From Odontocerum albicorne (lineage: Eukaryota > Arthropoda > Insecta > Trichoptera > Odontoceridae): DNA of 64,000 bases. The notes beneath the pieces were generated by a model. That model worked only from the letters and a program-made list of their open reading frames with translations. It made no database searches and had not been told where the DNA came from. The stretch spans positions 16,166,948 to 16,230,947 of the forward strand of contig OX463856.1 of the NCBI GenBank assembly GCA_949825065.1, read 5' to 3'. Position 1 is the stretch's first letter, and every line of letters begins with the position of its first letter. This document shows, piece after piece, positions 21,905 to 31,815 of this stretch. Made by a program: the position numbers and the translations under genes.

Positions 21905-22490
21905 TAATGGAAGAGTTAAAAGAGGAAATAGAACGGCGTGTAGCATTAAAAAACAAAGATAACGGGACACTAAAACATATACCACATACTCGAACCGGAC
22001 AGTATCAAAATCTACTGAGATGACAGTCCACAATAACATTTTGGTGCCAACTTTGATGTATGAGAGTGAAGCGTGGATGAAGAAAAGACTGAAAGAAACC
22101 GAAAATACGCTGTAGAGATGCGACCATTGAGAAGAATATATAGAGGGACAATGTATGACAAAATACGGAATGAAGTGATAATTAATGAATGTAAACTTAA
22201 GGCTGATGTGTTAAGTAAGATTAATAGGAGTACATTGAGATGGTTTGGGCATGTAGAACGAATGAATGAAACGGCTAACAAAACAGATATGTGTGTAAAG
22301 TATATGAGAGGAAGATCAAGGAAAGTATGGTTGGATCAAGTGAATGATATTCTGAAAGGACTAAACGAAGAAAGTCAGAGAAATCGTTGAGGATGTACAT
22401 GGATGTGGAAGAGGCGTATCGATGTGTATCGAGTTAAAAAAGTATGGCGCTCTGTCTTACCGACATCGACAGGGTAATGGCATGATGGTG
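21905..22490 (+). pseudogene. LINE-W C-terminal domain, best-preserved frame
   Basis: V-P-T-L-M-Y-E-S-E-A-W is followed, in the 22073-22390 frame, by A-V-E-M-R-P-L-R-R-I, then V-L-S-K-I-N-R-S-T-L-R-W-F-G-H-V-E-R-M-N and R-G-R-S-R-K-V-W-L-D-Q. This is the region after the RT of a non-LTR element common in insect genomes; I do not assign the clade. A terminal CTCTGTCTTACC..GGCATGATGGTGTG tail marks the 3' end. Confidence 0.7.
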
Positions 22491-23285
22491 TGTATGTTTG
22501 TATTATATTAACAACGGGTATACTAGTATGAAAAAACAAAAATTGTCATTTTTTTGTAATTCAATAAAGAAATTTGAAGTTCCAAAAACGATTAAGATTT
22601 TAATGTTAAAATGCGATTTAAATTTTTATTCAACATTGACTCTGTTAACTAATGTGAAACTTACATTATACATTATATAAATGTGTGTTATGTTATATAC
22701 ATATATTAATTTACCCTTTTATGAAGCATATTTTATAGATATTGTTCTCTGTCTTTATTTAGTTATCATTCAAATACTTTGATAACTCAAAATCTCGATG
22801 TTTTTTTTTTTTAATAAAAATATTTTTCGAATTCAATATGTTAAACGGTGCCTAGGGCGCCGTGGACACTCTCTGTACTGGTTGTAAATTAAGTGCATTA
22901 TCATTTTTTGAAAATTTAATAAATATACTAGATTTAAGGATACGTGTTTTGAACTAAATAAATCCACAATAAAACAATCAAGTATTTTTAATGTGTCATC
23001 TGTATTTTTTTAAGTTACATAATATTTTTTTGCCGAACTAAACTCAATTTTTTTAATGTATACCATAATAAAGAAGTCCACAATTCCCGAGAAGTAGCGA
23101 TGACTTGCGAAAACCAAAATGACAAGAAAGTCAAAATAATTCAAATACAAAAGTTTTAACTCTTTAAACGGTTCGTTGTCTTTGTGTTTAATAACAAATG
23201 TTAAGAATAGACTTAAGTATTCGTGAAATAAAAAAAAATGTTAAATGTTATGTGTAGACAAATTAGGTGTAAATTGGATTAAATA
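22491..23285. other. No gene recognised
   Basis: Very AT-rich with T and A runs; no transposon ends until the mariner at 23286. Confidence 0.4.
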
Positions 23286-24243
23286 TACTAGGTAAGTCCA
23301 GAAAGTAAGTGTACTGAATTTTTGTAGGTTACAATTTTTTTTATTTAAACAAAAAAATTACGTGGTTACCGTAGTACATATGTAAGCTATTTTTCGACAT
23401 AGTCGCCATTCCTCTCAATGCAGGTGGTGAAGCGGGGTATCAACTTTTTGATGCCTTCCTCGAAGTAGTTTCTGCCAACCCCTCCGTCCACTTCTCCACC
23501 TCCTCCTTTACCTCCTCGTCGGTTAAAAACCTTTTTCCACCCATGTGCAGCTTCAGAGAGGTAAAGAGATAGTAATCTGAAGGTGCTAGGTCAGGGGAAT
23601 GCGCGGGATGGTTCAGGATATCCCATTTAAACGAGGCGAGCAGTTCCTTCGTGGCGTTGGCCGTGTGTGGTCTGGCATTGTCGTGCAGCAGGCAGACTCC
23701 CTTTGTCAGCATGCCTCTCCTCTTGTTCTGAATCACCCTCCGCAATTTTTTTAGGGTCTCACAATATCTTGCAGAGTTGATGGTCTCCCCTTGAGGCATA
23801 TATTCAATTAAAATTATGCCTTGACAGTCCCAAAACAATTTCGTCAATTTCGTCAGTCACAATCGAAGGTCCTCCGCTCCTCTGATCATCATGCACAGAC
23901 GTACGACCGTTTTTAAACTCGCGACACCACTTGTACACACTCGTACGATTCATAGCTTTATCACCATATGCAGTTTTCACCTCATTATAAACCTCAACCG
24001 GAGGTTTTCCCTTCCAAACGAGATATCGGATGACGCCGCGTATTTCGCACTTGGCGGGAGATTGGATTTACATTTTTCACGAAACGTGTTGTCGCGTCGA
24101 CACTTCTCAACGTACTGACCTCGAACCGGTCTTGTTGTGGAGAGGAAGGGTCAGGCTACATGGAAGTGTAGCCAACATGTCGAAAATAAAATCCATCCGG
24201 TCGTAAGAGCCTCAGTACACTTACTTTCTGGATATGCCTCGTA
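23286..24243 (-). mobile_element. Internally deleted mariner, copy A
   Basis: Ends with matching inverted repeats: left TACTAGGTAAGTCCAGAAAG.., right (read inward) TACGAGGCATATCCAGAAAG.., then AGTGTACTGA. TA duplications close the element at 958 bp against about 1.3 kb for an intact mariner. The same family recurs at 50888-51823 with a different deletion. Confidence 0.88.
23440..24060 (-). pseudogene. Mariner transposase copy A lacking the first catalytic Asp
   Basis: Minus strand from about 24055: A-K-C-E-I-R-G-V-I-R-Y-L-V-W-K-G-K and W-C-R-E-F-K-N-G-R-T-S-V (HTH domain), ending T-D-E-I-D-E-I-V. The reading then jumps at about 23835 to F-W-D-C-Q-G-I-I-L-I-E-Y. The D-E-T-W block between them is deleted. 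The second Asp (L-H-D-N-A-R-P-H-T) and third (S-P-D-L-A-P-S-D) follow in an open frame to 23440. It cannot be catalytic. Confidence 0.85.
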
Positions 24244-25060
24244 AATAAATGAACAAACATACTATTATTTTTATTTATTCGCTCCCCAAACGTACAAAAA
24301 TATCACAGAATTCTATTTCATTTTCCAATAATCAATTTGAAAAAAATATAAAAAATTGTAGCAAAACATGCACGCATAATTCAATACGAAATTGATACCA
24401 GTTTAAAAAGAATTAAAAACATGAGTTATAGCACACATAAAAGTTACAGTTCAATCAACTGTGATAAATAGTTTCATTCATTCGTATCCTCAACATATCA
24501 CCGAGTCCTTGAGTTTTAGAACTACTGGAAAAGACATGGAACTCGCACGTAATTGCGTGTTGGCAATACAACCGCAAGTAAAGAGAATTTTTTTTAATTC
24601 AATATAAGAAAAAGTTTATAGAGATTATTTCAATAACAATAAGTATAAAACTATGATTAGTTCCACAAATTTCTGAACATTGACCGAAAAATAATCCGGG
24701 ACGTTCAATAAAAAAATTAATTTGATTTAAACGAGATAACTAACTGCGCGTGCACTAGACAATCTCATAAATCAGAGACTGGGACCCCTTTTTCATTTTT
24801 TGGGGATCATCAGGAATCACGAAGGTCGCCACTGTTAGCGTCATAAAGGCTTGATAGATGTATCGATGATCGATGTAAGTAAATCAATGTATGTTAGTGA
24901 TGTTTTAACACTGTATCGCGCTGAGTGACAGAAGTTGAGGACAAAACTGTTGGAAAGCGTGGTATGTCGAGATAATCTTGATAAAATATTTAAAAAACCA
25001 CCTCTTTAAACGAATCAATCAAGCAACCACAGTTATTTTATTTGAACTTTCAGAATTTTA
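24244..25060. other. Mostly unassigned, with a SINE-C-like patch
   Basis: At about 24465-24580 the sequence GAGTTTTAGAACTACTGGA and GAACTCGCACGTAATTGCG resembles the inverted SINE-C body. The rest is AT-rich with no assignable feature. Confidence 0.35.
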
Positions 25061-25065
25061 GGCTC

Positions 25066-25182
25066 CAGTCTGTCTTGTTTTTAACTTAAGATCTCTTAAA
25101 CATATTTCTGGCTGAACGCAATAGATCACCACATGGCAATAAATGCGATAGGTTTTATTGCCATGTGGTGATCTATTGCGAT
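25066..25182 (+). mobile_element. SINE-A tail with inverted duplication
   Basis: CTCCAGTCTG, TTAACTTAAGATCTC and ATTTCTGGCTG followed by CCACATGGCAATAAA match the 3' half of SINE-A. The last 27 bp are then repeated in inverted order (25154-25180), forming a perfect hairpin. The 26-bp array follows at once. Confidence 0.6.
25117..25180. repeat. Perfect 27-bp inverted repeat
   Basis: Arms 25117-25143 and 25154-25180 are exact reverse complements with a 10-nt loop TGCGATAGGT. The arm sequence comes from the SINE-A tail (CACATGGCAATAAA). Confidence 0.9.
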
Positions 25183-26092
25183 CAACGATGTATGAAAACA
25201 GTATAAGACAACCATGTATGAAAACAGTATAAGACAACCATGTATGAAAACAGTATAAGACAACCATGTATGAAAACAGTATAAGACAACCATGTGTGAA
25301 AACAGTATAAGACAACCATGTATGAAAACAGTATAAGACAACCATGTATGAAAACAGTATAAGACAACCATATGTGAAAACAGTATAAGACAACCATGTA
25401 TGAAAACAGTATAAGACAACCATGTATGAAAACAGTATACGACAACCATGTGTGAAAACAGTATACGACAACCATGTATGAAAACAGTATAAGACAACCA
25501 TGTGTGAAAACAGTATAAGACAACCATGTATGAAAACAGTATAAGACAACCATGTGTGAAAACAGTATAAGACAACCATGTATGAAAACAGTATAAGACA
25601 ACCATGTATGAAAACAGTATAAGACAACCATGTATGAAAACAGTATAAGACAACCATGTATGAAAACAGTATAAGACAACCATGTGTGAAAACAGTATAA
25701 GACAACCATGTATGAAAACAGTATAAGACAACCATGTATGAAAACAGTATAAGACAACCATGTATGAAAACAGTATAAGACAACCATGTGTGAAAACAGT
25801 ATAAGACAACCATGTATGAAAACAGTATAAGACAACCATGTATGAAAACAGTATAAGACAACCATGTATGAAAACAGTATAAGACAACCATGTATGAAAA
25901 CAGTATAAGACAACCATGTGTGAAAACAGTATAAGACAACCATGTATGAAAACAGTATAAGACAACCATGTATGAAAACAGTATAAGACAACTATGTATG
26001 AAAACAGTATAAGACAACCATGTATGAAAACAGTATAAGACAACCATGTGTGAAAACAGTATAAGACAACCATGTATGAAAACAGTATAAGA
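25183..26092. repeat. 26-bp minisatellite, 35 copies
   Basis: The array is 910 bp, exactly 35 units of 26 bp, beginning CAACCATGTATGAAAACAGT and closing ATAAGA. I see no indel. Variants are limited to TGTATG/TGTGTG, ATAAGAC/ATACGAC and two single changes. Because 26 is not a multiple of 3 and the unit lacks minus-strand stops in all frames, three long minus-strand open frames (269-329 codons) appear. They are artefacts of the repeat, not genes. Confidence 0.95.
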
Positions 26093-26159
26093 TAAAAGCT
26101 ATCTTGAAATAAGTGATTTAGGTCAGTAAACGGCTCCTTCGAGATAGAAGACTAATTTT

Positions 26160-26385
26160 TTAACGACCTCTGTTGCTCATTTTGTAAGATACCTTTCATC
26201 CGACCTGGGGAAAAGGCGGGTTCGATTCCCGCTGGCATCCAATTATATTAAGAAATATATATCTAAGGTCTATTATAAACCTTTCAGATTGATTATTATT
26301 AAAGATGGTCGCCAAGTTGAACTGTATTAAATTAAAGCGTAATATTACATATTTCTGGTTGGTTGAAAGCGTAGAAAAGATAAAA
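26160..26385 (+). mobile_element. SINE-A (plus) with intact B-box
   Basis: Head AACGACCTCTGTTGCTC, B-box GGGTTCGATTCCCGC, then TGGCATCC. The later ATTTCTGGTTGGTTGAAAG matches the tail. It could be mistaken for a tRNA, but no cloverleaf can be formed. Confidence 0.65.
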
Positions 26386-26389
26386 AATC

Positions 26390-26884
26390 TTTGATGTGAC
26401 TTAGGTCAGTTTACGCCGCTTTAGAGATAAAATATTGATTTGTTTAGTTTCGAGTATCCGCATTGAACACGCAGACGACGCCATTTTGAGGCCGCAATTG
26501 GTCCCAAAAGAAGCTAGTAAATAAAACATGCCAATTTTAATAATTTACAAGAGTATCAAAGAAAAATTGTGCTGACAAAACTACGTCTCTATTCAGAAAA
26601 TGAACATATTGAAATTTTTCAAAATTCAATTGGTTCGACTTGGAAAATACCCTTAATCGAGTACATAAGCAATTTCAGATTTCGTTTGATAAATATTATA
26701 TACTTATGTCAAGTTTTAATTATGTAGAAACAGCTTAGGCGCTCAACAAGGTTGTACTTATAAAATTAAGTTAAATTTAGACTTATACAATTCTTATTAT
26801 TTCCTATGATACCCTTCAGCATTACCGAATCGGTGATTCGGAAACATTGAAGAGCGTGGTCGAGAGACAATATTGTCTTACACA
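26390..26884. other. No gene recognised
   Basis: AT-rich DNA up to the next mariner. CGACGCCATTTTGAGG near 26475 is an isolated GC-rich word. Confidence 0.35.
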
Positions 26885-28185
26885 TACAATAGTGGATCAA
26901 ATATAAACGAGACATTTGTTTTAGAGCGCGTAATTTTAAACGGAGCACGCGGCCGCCTCGAGGAGTATTGGGTGGGGATATCAGAAGTTGGAAGAGCGGT
27001 TAGCCGGCCCCGGCAGATTCCATCATTAGTATGACGCACGATTTCAGAGAAAGAGGTGCACCCCTCGATTGCGCAACGCATAATTATCAAGTTTCTCGCT
27101 CGTGAGGACGTAAAACCGGCCAAAATTCTGCCGAGTCTGACGGCACAGTTTAGGGATCAAACACTGTCAAAGCCTCGTGTGTTTGCTTGGCATAAAAAGT
27201 TCATGAAAGGCCGTGAAGGGGTCGAAAACGAGAGCCATGATCGTCGCCCACAGACGAGTATTACCGAACAGAACATTAACGCCATTGGTGATCTTCTGGA
27301 AAGCGACCGACGTTTGACGTTTCCGAAATTTGTTGTGAGATAAGAATGAGTTATGGGAGCACTGAATCCATAGTCACAAAGGACCTAGGATTCCGTAAAG
27401 TGTTTGCTCGATGGGTCTTACGTCTTTTGACTGCAGAACAAAAGTTGGCACGTTTGTACGTCTGTGAGCGACTTTTAGAGCGGTTTGCACAAGAAGAGAA
27501 CGCATTTTTGAGTCGCATCGTTACCTGCGATGAAATTTGGGTACATCACTACACGTCCGAGTGAAAACAAGCTAGCACTGAATGGAGAAAGAATGATGAG
27601 GTAGCCCCTGTGAAAGCCAAGACTCGGCTGTCAGCTGGTAAGGTGCGTGCAACCGTTTTTGGGACTGGCGCGGCATTTTGCACATCACTTTTTTACACGA
27701 TCGTCGCACCATCAATGAGGCGTACTACTGCGAGCTTCTGAGTGAAGTTAAACTTGATTATCGATGCAAAAGACGTGACCAACCGATACGAGAAGTGATT
27801 CTTTTCCATGACAATGCGAGACCCATACTGCAGCGGTAACGTGCAAACAATTAGAGAAAATGAGTTGGACACAACTGGAACACCCTCCCTATAGCCCTGA
27901 TCTAACGCCTGGCGGTTTTCACCTCTTTAAGCTACTGAAAGAAACTCTGGGAGGCCAACGATTCAACTACGACGATGGAGTAGAGGGGTTTGTACGCAAT
28001 TGGCTGCTGACACAACCCACTTCTTTTTACGATGACGGGAATAAAAAAACTACCGATCCGCTGGGAAAAATGTATTTCTAAAGCAGGAGATTATGTAGAA
28101 AAATTATATGTACTTGATCTTTTTCTTTCTGCAAATAAAAAAAATTAAACAAAAAAGTCTCGTTAATATTTGATCCACCTTTGTA
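26885..28185 (+). mobile_element. Full-length mariner, second family
   Basis: Inverted repeats: left TACAATAGTGGATCAAATAT.., right (read inward) TACAAAGGTGGATCAAATAT.., both continuing to AACGAGAC. The TA-to-TA length is 1,301 bp, normal for mariner. Confidence 0.9.
27040..28081 (+). pseudogene. Broken mariner transposase with third Asp lost
   Basis: Pieces in order: I-K-F-L-A-R-E-D-V-K-P-A (N-terminal) and V-F-A-W-H-K-K-F. After a shift near 27340 come L-G-F-R-K-V-F-A-R-W-V and T-C-D-E-I-W-V-H-H-Y (first Asp). A stop at about 27562 is followed by E-W-R-K-N-D-E-V-A-P-V-K-A-K, and after further shifts H-D-N-A-R-P (second Asp). The last piece is H-P-P-Y-S-P-D-L-T-P-G-G-F, where the catalytic S/C-D is replaced by G-G. 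At least three frame lesions plus a missing catalytic residue make it dead. No usable start codon is left in the frame of the N-terminal part. Confidence 0.87.
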
Positions 28186-28239
28186 TTTACCTTAACATCA
28201 TTTCCCCTGCCGGGGTATATATATAGTAGAAGACAGAGT

Positions 28240-28560
28240 ACTAAACTTTCCTATCTCGACACACATCCTTTGCTTGTTCTACATTCTCATACAACTATGA
28301 TTCTCTGACTTTCTAATTGTTTTTCTTTCAGAATATCATTTGCTACAACCATAATCTCCATGGTCTTCCTCTTTTGCGCCTTTCACTCACATTTGCACTA
28401 AACATATTTGTTTTCTAGGACTTGCTTAATTTATTCGTTCTACATGCTCAGTCTATCTCAGGATGTTCCTCTTCATCTTACTTAACACATTAGCCTTAGG
28501 AAAACATTAATCTCTTATCACGTCATTCTGTAATATGTCATACATACAGTCTTAAGCCCC
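28240..28560 (-). mobile_element. LINE-W remnant (minus)
   Basis: The minus strand shows AGGAAGACCATGGAGATT, AAAGAAAAACAATTAGAAAG, a GACTGAGCATGTAGAACG block and TAATGTGTTAAGTAAGATG. This is the usual order of LINE-W C-terminal blocks. Confidence 0.6.
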
Positions 28561-28574
28561 ATTAATCCAGTCTT

Positions 28575-28735
28575 ATGTTATAGACCCACTAGACTAGACA
28601 CGTAACTAGCGGTTACGTCATTGCACGTGCTGGTAAGATCAACCCATATAAAAAGGTAACAATACTCGCACACATACTCAACACGTGTAAGTATTGTTAC
28701 TTGATGAACTTTTTTAACAGGCTGGGATCCATTTT
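28575..28735 (-). mobile_element. SINE-C fragment (minus)
   Basis: GACACGTAACTAGCGGTTAC and GTCATTGCACGTGCTGGTAA match the SINE-C body seen at 16845 and 33965. The head is lost. Confidence 0.5.
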
Positions 28736-28789
28736 TCGCAATAATCTTGTACAAACTAATTACATAACTACATATGTATAACACTTTTG

Positions 28790-28975
28790 TTGTATACAGC
28801 AAAATCTGGTTTGCTTATTGTCATGCAACAATATCTTTCAACCAATCATAAATATGCTATAGAGACCTTTACTGAAAACCAGGCAGGAAACCTTTTAAAA
28901 ATATCTTGAAGCTAACGAAATCCATTCCTCAATCCTTGGATCAGAAGACAGGAGTCTGTCGCGAAAGTGTTTCAA
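28790..28975 (-). mobile_element. SINE-A (minus)
   Basis: GTATACAGCAAAATCTGG, CAATATCTTTCAACCAATCA, TGAAAACCAGGCAGGAAACC and CAGAAGACAGGAGTCTGTC follow the SINE-A order, with a decayed head. Confidence 0.6.
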
Positions 28976-29099
28976 TAGTTATTTCTTCATTTAGATTATT
29001 TAAAAAATCAAAACTGTTGACGAACACTACACTATCATTTAAGAAGAAATTACGCCTGAAATTGGATTCCAAACCGAGACACCAAAGTTTGGTGCTTTC

Positions 29100-29571
29100 G
29101 ATCAACTAAATATTCTAAAAAGGGATTTTCAAATAATACAGATGATTATTTCCATCATAAATCTTTTTTAAATTCGAAATGAAATTATTGTACTACTTTT
29201 TATAAATGTTTATATTTATTTGTATAAATAAACGGTACGGTGTATTTTTAAACAAAAATAATGAAACATAAAAGAGCCAGTAGTGAGTGCTCAACACATT
29301 AAGGACAGAAGAAATTTAAAAAAATCAGAAAGAAACAGATACCATATCGTACAAAATCACATGTTACCAAGACAACACAACATTAATTTACTTTAAATAA
29401 AAAATACTTTAAAATTCTCTAAAGCATATATTAAACATGTATGGTAAACTTCAAGTAATATATTGGATATTGTTATTTACTATCCACAATACATTTATAA
29501 TTTATATTGTTTTATTGGAAAGGCAAACCGTAAAATACAAATATATAATAATGACAAAAAATATATATATT
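29100..29571. other. No gene recognised
   Basis: Very AT-rich; no recognisable element. Confidence 0.35.
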
Positions 29572-29745
29572 GAACCACTCCACCAAGGAAGGCCTGCGAC
29601 GAAGTGGTCTCCGTAATGAAAAATAATATATAGAACCACTTCATCAAGGAAGGCCTGTGATGAAGTGGTCTCCGTAATGAAAAATAATATGTAGAACCAC
29701 TTCACCAAGGAAGGCCTGCGATGAAGTGGTATCCGTAATGAAAAA
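29572..29745. repeat. 61-bp tandem repeat, about 3 copies
   Basis: The unit starts GAACCACTTCA(T/C)CAAGGAA and runs through GGCCTG(C/T)GATGAAGTGG and TCCGTAATGAAAAATAATAT. Each unit carries its own short inverted repeat (CCACTTCATC / GATGAAGTGG). Confidence 0.85.
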
Positions 29746-30524
29746 TGTCCGAAGTAATAAAACGCTCTGCTGCAACGTTCATTATTTTCATTCACATTCT
29801 TACACATATTTAAATTCCAAGTCATCACATGCATAATTACAACCGAATTAAAATCTCAAAACCATATCCAATAAATAACTCCTCACACTTTACATTCGCC
29901 TTAGTCAATCACTCACTTGCCTGTGTAGAAACCTCCAAAAGCTCCTGACTCTTCGCTCTTCCCCTGTCAAGGAGTCACCCTGTTATATATTTTTTTTCAC
30001 ATTTGAGGGTGCGGTATTACAAAATCACAATTTCCCTCAGGAGTGCGTTGTAAATTCTTGGCTCAAAGAATAAACGTAAGTATTGAAATATTAGCTTATT
30101 TACAAAAAAATCAAATCGTTCCTTAAATGTATTTTAAAAATTCATTACAAATGCTTAAAAGGACTCCATATTAAATACTTGAAACCTGGAGAAAGCTAAT
30201 TTTAAAAAGTTAATGAACACACAAAAAAAATTAAAAAATCGTACAAGAATCATTATCTTCACAAAAGTATTTTTTACTAAAGCAAAACTTGTAAACAAAT
30301 ATTCAAGAATTTCATATAAAAGAATTTATATTCAAAATTTTAAGGCTGTTATATTTAATGAGAATTCTGAAGCCCTCTTCAGAAAATCAATTGACGTCTA
30401 AGCTAAGGAAATGTAATGAAAAAACATTGAATACGACCATGGCATGTCATGTCTATCGTTTTATTAATGACCAATAATTTATTTTTATGTCTTATTTACC
30501 AAAGAGTCACGAGAAGAGATTGGC
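29746..30524. other. No gene recognised
   Basis: AT-rich; a 62-codon frame at 30213 is lysine-rich and low-complexity with no family motif. Confidence 0.35.
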
Positions 30525-30905
30525 AAAACCGGAACCAAATTACTTAGATGAAACGAAAAATTATGCACAATCAGAATCAAATAACGAAATCGGAACGAAG
30601 CATTATTTAAAAGCGGTATAAGATTACTTTTAACAAAGAAGTTTTATATAAAATCAGAATCATGTGACGAAATTTTGTAGATCATTATAACAATTTAATG
30701 AAATTTAACAGTAATTTGGAATCAAATGTTATGACGAAATTTATACAAAATAGGAATCATGTTACGGAATTATATGGAACCAAAGTTTGAAATCAGAATG
30801 AAATTAATAAACCGGTAATTTATATATTTTCGTTTGGGTTAGATAAGCGAGTGATTTTATTTTTCGTTCAGCTTGAGTTAGATAGGCGAGTGATTATACG
30901 ATTAT
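30525..30905. repeat. Degenerate short-period repeat region
   Basis: Variants of AATCAGAATCATGTGACGAAAT recur irregularly. They are followed by two related copies of GTTAGATAAGCGAGTGATTT (the second reads GTTAGATAGGCGAGTGATTA). It looks like an old, decayed tandem array. Confidence 0.45.
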
Positions 30906-31499
30906 ACACGTATATTTAATAAATATTAAAAATAACCCGGAAAAAGCAAGTGGTGTTTTTTGGAGAGGAGCGTGGTTCAGCTGGGTTAGATAAAATAAGA
31001 TATGGTATGAAAGTACTAAATAAAATGACATGTAGGAAAATAAGATTAAGTTCACAAATTATAACATATAATTAAGATTAGTTAAGTGATAAATTTGTAT
31101 ATAGGTATAGCCTTGACAAATGTTTGTACAATAATTTACTTTGTTTAATAAAAAAAAAATTAAATCTAAAAAAATATAATATACAGTTAAACTCAATAAA
31201 ATATTCAACAATTGTTTTGACTTCAAACACACCACAAATAGTAGGGTCTGAATCCATAGTCCAGCCTTAATGCTAAATACTAATTTCTAACCTTCAAATT
31301 TCTTAGTTTGTGTTCAGAGTCGGAGCGCATACACTCGACATTTTAATTATAATAAAATCACGTGCCCCCCTTATTTAAGAAAACTACGACACATTTGTAC
31401 AAAACCTTTAAATACTAATTTCTTTGGTACAATATTGTTAGTGTTTAGTATTAAATATTAAGGACTGACTATGAATAACGTACCTATGTTTAACAAAAA

Positions 31500-31815
31500 C
31501 AAATTCAAACTTGTATATTATTTTTAAAAGAAAGGAGCTTTAAGATGGTTAAGACATTTGGAATCAGAATGAATAAACGAGTTTATAAGTCAGAAGTCGT
31601 GCGTGGAAGAGGTGGACCGAGGAAAACGTGGCTGGACCAAACGGCCCAGATTTTGAAGGAAGGCAAAGTAAACATAAAAATATTGTGCATGACGAGATGT
31701 ATGAATGTGAAAAAGCGAAAGTTGTGTGTTTGGATAGAAAAGTTTGTAGATCTGTTATCTCTGCCTACCCCGCAAGGGACACGGCATGATGATATGTGTG
31801 TATGAATATATTTTT
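31500..31815 (+). mobile_element. LINE-W 3' end
   Basis: The frame at 31545-31805 reads R-G-R-G-G-P-R-K-T-W-L-D-Q-T and ends in the CTGTTATCTCTGCCTACCCC..GGCATGATGATATG tail. This copy defines the 3' terminus well. Confidence 0.65.

Noticed and set aside
25058..26073. Three long minus-strand ORFs of 269-329 residues
   Set aside because: They are produced by the stop-free 26-bp unit in all three frames. The residues simply repeat and start and stop at the array edges.
25183..26092. CRISPR array
   Set aside because: Units are contiguous with no spacers, and the context is eukaryotic.
26160..26260. tRNA gene suggested by a good B-box
   Set aside because: The sequence is a SINE-A head. No acceptor stem or anticodon arm can be drawn and the family is dispersed.
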